The translations under genes and the position numbers were made by a program. From JAFGPS01 sp964628465 (lineage in GTDB: Bacteria > Planctomycetota > Phycisphaerae > Sedimentisphaerales > Anaerobacaceae): a stretch of 64,000 nt of DNA. The stretch lies in assembly GCA_964628465.1 (NCBI GenBank), contig CAZVOA010000004.1, forward strand, positions 158,473-222,472. Reading direction: 5' to 3'. Of the stretch, positions 8,196 to 16,933 are shown in pieces (the first letter of the stretch is position 1; every line of letters begins with the position of its first letter). The notes beneath the pieces were generated by a model that had not been told where the DNA came from, made no database searches, and saw only the letters and a program-made list of their open reading frames with translations.

Positions 8196-9344
8196 TTAGA
8201 CATCGTTAATTAAAACAAGCTTACCTTTCTCTCGGAGTTTTTCGGCAAGCAGAGGAATTATTTTATCCCTCGTCAAAATACCTTTCTGGCAAAAGCTAAT
8301 ATCATTCGATGCAGGATTCAAACCAGAACCGAGAATAAAGTTTATCTTATCGGCTTGTGTTAATAATCCGTGCAAATCGTTCACGCCGCTGTCTTCTTCC
8401 AATTCAGATGGATCGATATCGATTATATTGTAAAGCTGATTAAGTGTCACAGCACCTTCGGTAACGAGATCAATACCTTCTATGTAATATCTCGGCGGCG
8501 CAAGCATACTGCTGCTGTCATTTTCTATGCTAATCTGCCTTTTAGATTCTCTTGCGACAATCGCCGCGGTAGTTGCCCCGCACACTATTTTCGGGCCGGC
8601 CATATTCAGAAATTTACTAACAATACTATGGTCTTTACTCCTGTTCACAGGTGGACCGGTAAAAATATTCACACTATTACCGGTTCTGCATGATGCGTAT
8701 ATTACCGTGTTATCATCCTGACTGACATTGTTTGAAAGCCTCAAAGCCTCGTCATGAATTTCTTTTGCAATATTATCACGAGCGACTTTGTCACGAATCA
8801 ATTCGGTAATATATTTCGCTATCATTTCTCCAGTCCAGCCCATAGGTAATTGTCTTCCCAGGCCGGACTGAGTAATTCCATCACTTAATAAAACAAGACC
8901 TTCTGAAGGGATTAAAAAACAGGTCGATTCTTTTGCTATGATACCATCTATGACAATTGTTCTTTGCGGAAGTTCAACAACAGATGAACTAACCAATATC
9001 GCTCCAGGAGCTTCGTACGATAATATTGTCACTTCACCGTCATTGCGTATGCGTGCCATCGAGAAAGCACAATAAGGTTTATCAGGTGACTTCCACTCGT
9101 TCATTGTCTTGATTACATTTGAAAAGGATTTACGAAATGTAAAACCTCTCTGCAATAGTCCATTAATTCTTGCGACACACATTTTTGCGGCAATATGAGC
9201 CTTATAGCCAGAACCAATTCCATCACATAGAATAATTATAGTACCGGACTGGTTACGTTCGAAGCTGACTACATCACCACACGAAATATTTGAACCTTTA
9301 TTGCTCTGGTGACAGGTTATATCTATGTGTAAGTTTTTGTCCAT
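8196..9344 (-). CDS. SpoIIE/PP2C-type serine phosphatase, output partner of sensory hydrogenase
   Basis: A 382-aa protein with an N-terminal PPM phosphatase domain of SpoIIE type. Metal-binding aspartates are in CDGIGSG, SDGITQSG and SQDDNT. About 150 further residues (from roughly 240) have no fold I recognise; they include LYNIIDIDPSELEE and a small-residue-rich stretch. The start overlaps the end of the sensory hydrogenase gene by 22 bases, so the two are translationally coupled. Published surveys of sensory HydS loci note adjacent protein phosphatases or kinases; removal of phosphate from an unknown regulator in response to H2 or redox state is the inferred role. No anti-sigma kinase or STAS partner is visible nearby. 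Confidence 0.85.
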   Translation of the reverse strand: MDKNLHIDITCHQSNKGSNISCGDVVSFERNQSGTIIILCDGIGSGYKAHIAAKMCVARINGLLQRGFTFRKSFSNVIKTMNEWKSPDKPYCAFSMARIRNDGEVTILSYEAPGAILVSSSVVELPQRTIVIDGIIAKESTCFLIPSEGLVLLSDGITQSGLGRQLPMGWTGEMIAKYITELIRDKVARDNIAKEIHDEALRLSNNVSQDDNTVIYASCRTGNSVNIFTGPPVNRSKDHSIVSKFLNMAGPKIVCGATTAAIVARESKRQISIENDSSSMLAPPRYYIEGIDLVTEGAVTLNQLYNIIDIDPSELEEDSGVNDLHGLLTQADKINFILGSGLNPASNDISFCQKGILTRDKIIPLLAEKLREKGKLVLINDV

Positions 9345-11077
9345 GGTTTACTGCCGCCGTCATTATCCGGTTCTTCCTGAACAAGCTGCGTCAGGTTTTC
9401 CAAAAGCTTTTCATTTTCAGCCGCACTTTCTCCAAGAAATTGTGCTATCTGTCCGGCTATCGACATTTGATGATTCAATAAGTTCCTTGCCTGAATAACC
9501 GTTTTGGCTTTAATTTCATCAAGCTGCTTTTTATTCTTCATACTGTTTGTCATATTGACAAATATACCAACGTATTGTTTCTCTTCCCGCAACGCATATA
9601 TTATCTGGTGACATATGAGGTTGTAATTCACATGTTGGACAGTCATTTCGGTAATATCCTGTCTTCCCGACGCGAGTATCTCGAAAGGTTCGGGATCCAT
9701 AAGATAAGAAATTCTTTTACCGCATACCGATTTACTGCACATAAATAATTTTTTAAACGAATCATTCATGCTAAGGATATCCAAATGCTCATCGAGTATC
9801 ACAATTCCGTTTGGACTTGTCTCAATTATCCTGTCGGTACGTCTTTCCGCAAGTCTTCTCATGTATGGAATACACATATCAATACTGGCCATTCCTTTTA
9901 TAACTGCTATAGCCTGCTGTCTGCATGATTGATAACCGCAGGCTCCACAATTGAGCTGGTCTTCGGGATTTTCCTTCCCGGTCATCGCAAGAATATTGGT
10001 TATCTCGCTATCAGGTATTTCATTCTTATCTGAGATATGCTTATTCTGATAAACAGCATCGAGAGCAATATTAATATCTCCTGCTTCCATATTACCGGGA
10101 TTTTTATTTGTATAATTGAGTATAGCTTTGCGACGATTAAATATATGGTCGGTTAATTTCACTATAGCCGGACCGTTAATGCAGCCCTGCTCACAGAATA
10201 AAGGTTCGATTACAACTGGTTCAGTTTCTGGCCCAATGGTATTAAAAATATCATTAATATCATCGATACCGCTTACTGAAATAACATTCTGATCGAGCAT
10301 ATCCGTACTTAATAATCCGGTTTGCAAGGCTCCTCCCGCGAGAGGGAAATTTCGTGCCCAGCCTTTCGGTATTTCATCGAAGTCACTTTCCTCGAATTCT
10401 TCAAGGTTTATATTTTCAGTTTCAAACCATTTTTCCAGTTCGAGAAAAGTAAGCACGTAATCAATATCATTTGTTTTTCGTATTTCATGTTTTTTTGCGA
10501 CACATGGTCCTATGAATACGACCGAAATATCACTGCCGAACTTTTTCTTCAGCATTCTGCCGTGAGCATTCATTGGAGAGACAATCGGAACAAGATATTT
10601 TACCAGTTCAGGTTTGTAAAGTTCTATGTAATTGACAACCGCTGGACAAGCGGTAGTTATATGAATATCTTTCGGATGCTCTTTTATATATTTCGATGTC
10701 TCCTGCGCGACGTAATAAGCTCCTACCGCGGTTTCACTTACATGGAAAAATCCAAGTTTACGCAAAGCAGAAGGCAATCTCTTTATCTGCCATGGCTCGA
10801 AGAATGACGCAAATGAAGGAGCAAGGGTCACAGCGGTTTTGCTTTGTTCAGTTATTAAACTTGTGACCCTGTCAAGGTCATTGCGAAAACTCTTGGCATA
10901 TTGAGGACATTCACGAATACATGTACCGCAGGAAATACATTTTTCCGGATCGACGTAAGCCTGGCCATTATGCAATCCTATTGCTTTTACCGGACACAGA
11001 CGAATACACCTGTAACAGTCGCGGCATCTTGCTTTATTTGTAAATACTATCTGGTTATTATCTTGTTCCGAGTTCAT
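9323..11077 (-). CDS. hydS: Sensory [FeFe]-hydrogenase HydS with PAS domain
   Basis: A 584-aa protein. Domains in order: two [4Fe-4S] ferredoxin motifs (CRDCYRCIRLCP, CISCGTCIRECP; residues ~18-60), an H-cluster domain (~80-340), an extra Fe-S motif CGACGYQSCRQQA (~375) and a PAS domain (~405-520), then a coiled tail. H-cluster motifs are L1 TTACPA, L2 IGPCVAKK and L3 EQGCINGP. In catalytic enzymes L1 reads TSCCP; here the first Cys, which relays protons, is Ala. The same Cys-to-Ala change is described for Thermotoga maritima HydS, a slow, sensor-like hydrogenase. Operon position between hydA and a phosphatase gene fits a signalling role. Confidence 0.92.
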   Translation of the reverse strand: MNSEQDNNQIVFTNKARCRDCYRCIRLCPVKAIGLHNGQAYVDPEKCISCGTCIRECPQYAKSFRNDLDRVTSLITEQSKTAVTLAPSFASFFEPWQIKRLPSALRKLGFFHVSETAVGAYYVAQETSKYIKEHPKDIHITTACPAVVNYIELYKPELVKYLVPIVSPMNAHGRMLKKKFGSDISVVFIGPCVAKKHEIRKTNDIDYVLTFLELEKWFETENINLEEFEESDFDEIPKGWARNFPLAGGALQTGLLSTDMLDQNVISVSGIDDINDIFNTIGPETEPVVIEPLFCEQGCINGPAIVKLTDHIFNRRKAILNYTNKNPGNMEAGDINIALDAVYQNKHISDKNEIPDSEITNILAMTGKENPEDQLNCGACGYQSCRQQAIAVIKGMASIDMCIPYMRRLAERRTDRIIETSPNGIVILDEHLDILSMNDSFKKLFMCSKSVCGKRISYLMDPEPFEILASGRQDITEMTVQHVNYNLICHQIIYALREEKQYVGIFVNMTNSMKNKKQLDEIKAKTVIQARNLLNHQMSIAGQIAQFLGESAAENEKLLENLTQLVQEEPDNDGGSKPWTKTYT

Positions 11078-11094
11078 TATGAACCCCTTATAAT

Positions 11095-13104
11095 TTAAAC
11101 GACTATTTTTAATTGATTATTTATTTCGGCACATACCAAGTCATATGTACTTTTCATTATTTTCTTTTCACCAACCTGTACATTGGGACCTTTATCGCAT
11201 TTTTCAAAGCAGAAGGTCGCTCTTATATCGACTAAATTTTCCAACTCCTTCTCTCGTATATAATTCAAGAGTTTTTGAAGAAGCTTTTGCGAACCTTTCA
11301 AATAACAGCTTGTTCCGACACAAACATTTACACGTAATTTATCCTCATCTGTATTTCCGATAAGAGAAAAACCTTCTTCCGAAATCCTTTTCCTGCTCTG
11401 GTATTTGGTATGCAATAGTTCATGAGCTTTATGCCCGCCAATTTCACCCAGTTCTTCTTTGTAACATTCAGTTATATACGGGTTTTCCTGCGACTTATGC
11501 AGTTGAAGCATTTTGTCGGCATCATACAGACCGTTTATTCTCAATTGTTTGACATCATCATCAAAAGATACCGGCTGGCCAGCTCCCGCGATACATCCGC
11601 CAGGGCAAGACATTACTTCGATAAAATCATAATCGCATTGTCCCTGCCTGACTTTCTCCGCGATTATACCAGCGTTTTTCAGGCCGTGTACAATTGCAAG
11701 TTTCAGTTCAATGTCACCAATTGTAATAGTTTTTTCAAGGACACCTTTATTCCCGCGTACCTGCTTGAAGTCAACAGATTCGAGCTTGATACCGGTTAGT
11801 TTTTCCGAGGCGTATCTCAATACGGCTTCGCTGACACCACCGCTTGTTCCGAATATTACACCGGCGCCTGTCTTGAATCCAAGAGGCAAATCCAGCGATT
11901 CCGGCGTTAACTCATTAAATTTAATACCTGCCTGTTTAATCATTTTTCCAAGTTCATTTGTAGTTAAAACAACATCAACATCAGGATTACCTTCTGTCTT
12001 AAATTCAGGTCTGTCCGCTTCGTATTTTTTCGCGGTGCAAGGCATAATCGAGACTACAAAAATATCGTTTCTTTCCACTCCCAATAGTTTGGGAAGAGTT
12101 TGTTTGGCAAGCGATCCGAACATTTGCTGAGGCGATCTGCAGCTCGAAAGATTTGGCAGGAGATCAGAGTAGTTTTGCTCTGCATACTTTATCCACGCAG
12201 GACAGCAAGAAGTAAATAAAGGCAGTTTCCCATTATTAGTTTTCCTGTTAATAAATTCGTTCGTTTCTTCAATAACTGTAAGATCAGCGGCGAAGCTCGT
12301 ATCAAATACCTTATCAAATCCGATTAATTTCAAGGCAGCGACTATTTTACCGATTGTGAGAACACCTGGTTCGAGACCGAACATTTCACCTAAAGCGACT
12401 CGAACAGCAGGAGCTATTTGCGCTACGACCTTTTTCTTTTCGTCATTTATGGCGGTCCATACTTTTTCAATATGGTTTTTCGGCGTTATCGCTCCAGTAG
12501 GGCATACACTTGCACAAAGACCGCAATATACACATTCGACTTTGCTAAGGTTTTTGTTAAAGGCCGGAATAACAGAAGAATTCGAGCCTCTGAACGCAAA
12601 ATCGATTGCACCTATTCCCTGAATTTCATTACATGCGCGAACACAGTCACCGCACAAAATACACTTGTTCGGATCACGTACAAGACATTCATTAGAAGTA
12701 TCAACTGGTTTATTTTTGTCTTCATGTTTGAATCTAACATCAGTGACATTCATTCTCCTAGCGAGTTCCTGAAGTTTACAACTATCACTTTTCTCACAAG
12801 TCGTACATCCCTGATGATGATTCGCCAGCAGAAGTTCGAGGTATATTTTTCTCATTTTCCTGAGCTTATCGGTATGAGTCTTTATCACCATACCGGCTTT
12901 CGGCAAAGTGCTGCAGGATGTCACGATACCCATACCTTCGATATCGACAATGCAAAGTCGGCATGCGCCATAAATGCTCAGGTCACTATGGTAGCAAAAA
13001 GTAGGTAAATCAATATTCGCGTTTCGTATAACTTCAAGCAGATTCTTTTCATTCGAATATTCGACCTGCCTGCCGTTTATCGTTAATAATTTTTCAGCGT
13101 TCAT
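11095..13104 (-). CDS. hydA: [FeFe]-hydrogenase catalytic subunit HydA (trimeric, NADH/ferredoxin type)
   Basis: A 669-aa hydrogenase reducing protons to H2 or the reverse. From the N-terminus: a [2Fe-2S] domain (CYHSDLSIYGACRLC), a His-ligated [4Fe-4S] motif (HHQGCTTCEKSDSC), two [4Fe-4S] motifs (CILCGDCVRAC and CVYCGLCASVCP), the H-cluster domain with L1 FTSCCPAW (~298), L2 MPCTAKKYEADR (~354) and L3 SCPGGCIAGAGQ (~500), then a C-terminal thioredoxin-fold [2Fe-2S] domain (CVGTSCYLKGS, CFEKCDKGP). This architecture is that of electron-bifurcating HydABC enzymes. All H-cluster cysteines are intact. It lies 5 bp after hydB. Confidence 0.96.
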   Translation of the reverse strand: MNAEKLLTINGRQVEYSNEKNLLEVIRNANIDLPTFCYHSDLSIYGACRLCIVDIEGMGIVTSCSTLPKAGMVIKTHTDKLRKMRKIYLELLLANHHQGCTTCEKSDSCKLQELARRMNVTDVRFKHEDKNKPVDTSNECLVRDPNKCILCGDCVRACNEIQGIGAIDFAFRGSNSSVIPAFNKNLSKVECVYCGLCASVCPTGAITPKNHIEKVWTAINDEKKKVVAQIAPAVRVALGEMFGLEPGVLTIGKIVAALKLIGFDKVFDTSFAADLTVIEETNEFINRKTNNGKLPLFTSCCPAWIKYAEQNYSDLLPNLSSCRSPQQMFGSLAKQTLPKLLGVERNDIFVVSIMPCTAKKYEADRPEFKTEGNPDVDVVLTTNELGKMIKQAGIKFNELTPESLDLPLGFKTGAGVIFGTSGGVSEAVLRYASEKLTGIKLESVDFKQVRGNKGVLEKTITIGDIELKLAIVHGLKNAGIIAEKVRQGQCDYDFIEVMSCPGGCIAGAGQPVSFDDDVKQLRINGLYDADKMLQLHKSQENPYITECYKEELGEIGGHKAHELLHTKYQSRKRISEEGFSLIGNTDEDKLRVNVCVGTSCYLKGSQKLLQKLLNYIREKELENLVDIRATFCFEKCDKGPNVQVGEKKIMKSTYDLVCAEINNQLKIVV

Positions 13105-13109
13105 TATAA

Positions 13110-15008
13110 TTAAACTCCAACAATAGCGTTAAACTTGCATACCTGTGCGCATGTTCCGCACTTGATACATTTATCCGGGTCAATTTTGTGAGCTTCTTTT
13201 TTCTCACCTGTTATGGCTTCGACCGGACATTTGCGTTTGCACAAGCCGCACCCCTTGCAAAGCTCGGGTAAAATCTCCGGAATCGACAATGATTTGCACT
13301 GGCCGGCAGGACATCTTTTTTGCAATACATGTGCTTCATATTCACTTCTGAAATATTTTAATGTGCTTAAAACCGGATTCGGTGCAGTTTTTCCAAGACC
13401 GCAAAGAGAACCGAGCTGAACAGCTTCCGCGAGGTCCTCAAGCAAATTTAGTGTCTCAATCGTTGCTCGTCCTTCTCGTATGTCTTCCAAAAGAGCAAGC
13501 ATTTGTTTTGTACCTTCTCTGCATGGAATACATTTTCCGCACGATTCATTCTGGGTAAACTGCATGAAGAAATGGGCAACTTTCACCATACAGGTTTTAT
13601 TGTTCATTACAACCAAACCGCCGGAACCAACCATAGCTCCAATCGATTTTACAGAATCGAAATCTATCGGTAAATCAAGATGCTTTTCAATTAAACATCC
13701 GCCGGAAGGCCCGCCTATCTGAACAGCTTTAAATCCATTATCGAGAATATTTCTATTATCATCTGTAATACCGCCGCCGATATCAAAAACAATTTCTCTC
13801 AGAGTCGTTCCGAACGGAACTTCAATCAAGCCGGTATTTACAACGTGACCGGTAAGAGCAAAAGTCTTTGTCCCGGGTGACTTTTGTGTTCCATGCTCAC
13901 GATATTTGGCACTGCCCTGATTAATTATCAAAGGTACAGCAGCAAGTGTTTCGACATTGTTAATAACTGTCGGTTTACCCCACAAACCGCTTTGAGCTGG
14001 AAACGGCGGCTTGGGCATAGGCATACCGCGTTTACCTTCTATCGACGCCATTAACGCGGTTTCCTCTCCGCATACGAATGCACCGGCACCTTCCATGACA
14101 TGACATTTCATATTATATTTGCTATCGAAAATATTATTTCCGAGAATACCGTAGTCTTCTGCGTCTGCGACTGCTTTGCGTACTCGCGCAACCGCAAGTG
14201 GATATTCAGCACGCACATAAATATAAGCTTCATCTGCGTTGATTGCATGAGCCGCTATCATTATACCTTCTATGACGCGATGAGGATTACCCTCCATAAG
14301 GCTTCTGTCCATAAATGCGCCGGGATCACCTTCATCGCCGTTACATATTACATATTTCTTTTCATTCTTTTCAGCTAACGCAAATTTCCATTTCAAACCT
14401 GTAGGAAATCCTCCACCGCCTCGTCCCCGGAGACCGGAATTCAATATTTCCGTGCAAACCTCTTCGCTCTTCATTTCCAAAAAGGCTTTTCTTGCGGCGT
14501 TGTATCCTCCAAGAGCGATATATTCTTTAATATCTTCCGGGTCAATATGACCGCATTGGCCGAGAACTACTCTATTTTGTCTGTTATAAAAAGATATATC
14601 ATTTGTTTTGGCACAAGTTTCACCAGTAACCGGGTCAACATATAAAAGCCTTTCCACCGCTAAACCATTTACCAATGTTTGTTCGACAATATCAGCAGCG
14701 TCTTGCGGCTTGACATGCACATAAAGATAACCATAAGGTTCGACGCTCACTAAAGGTCCTGCCTGGCAAAATCCCTGGCAGCCGCTTTTGGAAAGTTGAA
14801 TCTCAACATTATTATCACATTCATCAATGGACACAGAAGCATCCAAGCCTTGTTTTTCCATTGCTTCCAAAAGACAATTATATACTTCAACAGCACCGTT
14901 TGCGATACATCCTGTTCCCGAACAAACGATTACTCTTTGTTTAAAGTTCTGAGCTTTTTGAAGGTAATAAGAACGAATATCTTCAAGATTTGTTTTACAG
15001 TTTATCAT
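13110..15008 (-). CDS. hydB: HydB: NuoF-like flavoprotein subunit of trimeric [FeFe]-hydrogenase
   Basis: A 632-aa subunit that binds NAD(H) and FMN and is the site of flavin-based electron handling in HydABC. An N-terminal thioredoxin-fold [2Fe-2S] domain (CSGTGCIANG and CQGFCQAGP) is followed by the NuoF core: GLRGRGGGGFPTGLKW, NGDEGDPGAFMDRSLMEG, and the [4Fe-4S] site ESCGKCIPCREGT. The C-terminus adds two ferredoxin [4Fe-4S] motifs (CKGCGLCKRKCP, CIKCGTCAQVCK). The start overlaps the hydC stop as TAATG. Confidence 0.96.
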   Translation of the reverse strand: MINCKTNLEDIRSYYLQKAQNFKQRVIVCSGTGCIANGAVEVYNCLLEAMEKQGLDASVSIDECDNNVEIQLSKSGCQGFCQAGPLVSVEPYGYLYVHVKPQDAADIVEQTLVNGLAVERLLYVDPVTGETCAKTNDISFYNRQNRVVLGQCGHIDPEDIKEYIALGGYNAARKAFLEMKSEEVCTEILNSGLRGRGGGGFPTGLKWKFALAEKNEKKYVICNGDEGDPGAFMDRSLMEGNPHRVIEGIMIAAHAINADEAYIYVRAEYPLAVARVRKAVADAEDYGILGNNIFDSKYNMKCHVMEGAGAFVCGEETALMASIEGKRGMPMPKPPFPAQSGLWGKPTVINNVETLAAVPLIINQGSAKYREHGTQKSPGTKTFALTGHVVNTGLIEVPFGTTLREIVFDIGGGITDDNRNILDNGFKAVQIGGPSGGCLIEKHLDLPIDFDSVKSIGAMVGSGGLVVMNNKTCMVKVAHFFMQFTQNESCGKCIPCREGTKQMLALLEDIREGRATIETLNLLEDLAEAVQLGSLCGLGKTAPNPVLSTLKYFRSEYEAHVLQKRCPAGQCKSLSIPEILPELCKGCGLCKRKCPVEAITGEKKEAHKIDPDKCIKCGTCAQVCKFNAIVGV

Positions 15009-15517
15009 TATTCCTTCTCCTTCGTTATAATCTCATCTACTAAAGTCGCAGCTTTTTCTGCCGTCATTTGCCCATAAACCTTGCCATTGATAGTCATTAC
15101 AGGTGCAAGACCGCAAGCTCCAAGACACGAAACAGTCTCAATCGTTAAAAGCATGTCATCAGTTGTGTTCTTTGTCTCACTTAGTCCATATTTCTTATAT
15201 AACGCTTCTATGATTTCAGTCGAACCTTTGACATAACAAGCGGTTCCATTACAAATATGAATTACAAATGTACCTTTTGGTTTCAGTGCAAAATTTGAAT
15301 AAAAGCTCGCAACTCCAAAAACGCGTGCAGGCGGAATCCTTAGCAAAGTAGCTACATAACTCAGAACATTTTCAGGAAGATACCTGTATTCTTTTTGAAT
15401 CTCCTGCAAAATCGGAATCAGTTTTTCAGATTTATGCTCATGGCGATCAATGATTTCACAAACCTTCTCGAACTTCCGCAAATTAATATTCGCGTTACAA
15501 TTGTTTTTACAACACAT
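15008..15517 (-). CDS. hydC: HydC: NuoE-like [2Fe-2S] subunit of trimeric [FeFe]-hydrogenase
   Basis: A 169-aa NuoE-family protein. A helical N-terminal half (LIPILQEIQKEYRYLPENVL) precedes a thioredoxin-fold [2Fe-2S] domain with ligands in CNGTACYVKGS and CLGACGLAP. It passes electrons between HydB clusters. It is the first structural gene after rex (43 bp gap) and overlaps hydB by one base. Confidence 0.94.
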   Translation of the reverse strand: MCCKNNCNANINLRKFEKVCEIIDRHEHKSEKLIPILQEIQKEYRYLPENVLSYVATLLRIPPARVFGVASFYSNFALKPKGTFVIHICNGTACYVKGSTEIIEALYKKYGLSETKNTTDDMLLTIETVSCLGACGLAPVMTINGKVYGQMTAEKAATLVDEIITKEKE

Positions 15518-15560
15518 GTTCGTTAAATCCTTAATATATAAAATTAATAAATTATTACAT

Positions 15561-16223
15561 TTAATCAGTATTCTTAATCAAAGTTTGTAGTTTATTAGAA
15601 AGAACCGCGAGACTTGCAGCCAGATCGACTCTTTCGACAATAACATCTTTTGGAACCTGAAGTTTGGTAGGTGTAAAATTCCAGATCGCTTTAATACCGG
15701 ATTCTATCATTATATCAGCACAATATTGAGCAGATTCCGCGGGAACAGTTAATATCCCAATCAAAATATGAAGTCTCTTTATTAAATAACTGAGCCTTTT
15801 CATATCGAATACTTCTTTGTCATTTATAAAAGTACCGACTTTCTGCTCATCTGCGTCGAACAATGCAACAATATTCAGACCATGCTCCTTAAAACCTTTA
15901 TATCCGGCCAAAGCGGCTCCCAGATGACCCGCTCCTACGATTATTGCGTCTGTCCTGTTGTTCCAGCCAAGACATTTTTCAATAGCTTCTATTAATTCTT
16001 CTACGGGAAATCCTATTTTTGCCTGCCCTGTTATCCCTATTCCCGATAAGTCCTTGCGAACCTGTATCGGCTCGAGATTCAGTTCGTTGGCAATATATGA
16101 ACTGCTTATATATTCCATCTTTTTATTTCTGGCTGCCAAAAGTATCGACGCATAAAGAGGCAGACGTCTGATCGTTGGTAAAGGTATTCCAGATTTTTTA
16201 TCTTCTGATATTTTGTTTTCCAT
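15561..16223 (-). CDS. rex: Redox-sensing transcriptional repressor Rex
   Basis: A 220-aa NAD(H)-sensing repressor. The N-terminal winged helix (residues ~20-80) carries the family motif PTIRRLPLYASIL and EPIQVRKDLSGIGITGQ; the Rossmann domain starts at GAGHLGAALAGYKGF (~97); the C-terminal swapped helix is DLAASLAVLSNKL. Rex normally leaves DNA when NADH is high. As the first gene of the hyd operon it probably autoregulates and controls H2 metabolism by the NADH/NAD+ ratio. I could not find a clear copy of the known Rex operator (TTGTGA, six bases, TCACAA) upstream, so the operator here is unidentified. Confidence 0.95.
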   Translation of the reverse strand: MENKISEDKKSGIPLPTIRRLPLYASILLAARNKKMEYISSSYIANELNLEPIQVRKDLSGIGITGQAKIGFPVEELIEAIEKCLGWNNRTDAIIVGAGHLGAALAGYKGFKEHGLNIVALFDADEQKVGTFINDKEVFDMKRLSYLIKRLHILIGILTVPAESAQYCADIMIESGIKAIWNFTPTKLQVPKDVIVERVDLAASLAVLSNKLQTLIKNTD

Positions 16224-16677
16224 AACTATCTTCCCTAATCTTATTTTTCTTAATTAGTTTTAGAAAATCTACACACAATTCAGGTTCAAACTTTTTTATG
16301 TAAATTATGACTTAATGAGATTATCTAAAGACAATACAAACAATAGATATATCTTTATCGATATTATTATATCGATATATATTTACTGATTCAATAAATA
16401 ATTTTATATTTTTTAAAATATTTCTTGGGCATTAAATTATCAACGCTTTATTTTACCAAACATATATCACCATAACCACTTGTATAGAATGTACTTAGGA
16501 TATATACCAACATTTTTTTGTAGATTATAAAAAGACTTAACAGTCAATGCAGGAAACAAATATTATAATGTTTTTATGATAAATTTTAAGTCTCCTAATG
16601 ATTCAAAAGAGCCTTTTAATATGAAATGGCTTGTCTCGGGGATGGAGAAAATCTTATGTTTTAGAAAATAAAAAAAA
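16224..16677. promoter_or_regulatory. AT-rich leader upstream of rex with a 9-bp inverted repeat
   Basis: No gene is seen in these ~450 bp. The clearest signal is a perfect inverted repeat of 9-bp arms at 16356-16364 (TATCGATAT) and 16369-16377 (ATATCGATA) with a 4-bp spacer. It lies about 135-150 bp before the rex start codon. It may be an operator for Rex or another regulator; this is inference. No confident -35/-10 pair was assigned. Confidence 0.45.
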
Positions 16678-16723
16678 TGGGCAGGGGCGGAGTTGAACCG
16701 CCGACACATGGATTTTCAGTCCA
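16678..16723 (-). tRNA. 3' half of tRNA-Phe(GAA): attachment-site remnant
   Basis: On the - strand the sequence matches the anticodon loop (CTGAAAA, anticodon GAA), the variable loop (ATGTGTC), the T arm (GGCGG-TTCAACT-CCGCC) and the 3' acceptor strand (CCTGCCCA) of tRNA-Phe. The D arm and 5' acceptor strand are absent: upstream sequence bears no complement to CCTGCCC. No CCA is encoded. Such 3' tRNA fragments are left at one edge of elements that integrate into tRNA genes. The functional gene would be rebuilt at the other edge, outside this window. Confidence 0.8.
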
Positions 16724-16749
16724 ATCATCCGCTCATAAAACACGAATAT

Positions 16750-16834
16750 ACAAGAAGTTACAACGCATTATTTGCGTCAAAACAAGGATTACAAGTAGTT
16801 AACAAGTGAATAACAAGTGGCTGACAAGCCAGTA
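16750..16834 (+). repeat. 11-bp iterons beside the tRNA fragment (candidate integrase arm-type sites)
   Basis: Four contiguous units with an 11-bp period start at 16791, 16802, 16813 and 16824 (ACAAGTAGTTA, ACAAGTGAATA, ACAAGTGGCTG, ACAAGCCAGTA). A fifth close match, ACAAGAAGTTA, is at 16750-16760. Short direct repeats next to the crossover site are typical of arm-type binding sites for tyrosine recombinases. A 5-bp hairpin (ACGCA/TGCGT) lies between the fifth copy and the array. The remaining sequence to 16933 holds a TGACGAAC duplication 12 bp apart and no gene. Confidence 0.6.
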
Positions 16835-16933
16835 CCCACTGCAAATTGACGAACTTTTTGACGAACACTTTTTATTCAATATCCGGCATAAAACACTCTT
16901 CCTAAGACTCTTAGATATTTGATTTCCATTGAT

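Noticed and set aside
16224..16560. Canonical Rex operator
   Set aside because: No TTGTGA/TCACAA pair with the expected spacing was found.
16678..16740. Complete tRNA-Phe gene
   Set aside because: The D arm and 5' acceptor strand are absent and the upstream sequence cannot pair with CCTGCCC.
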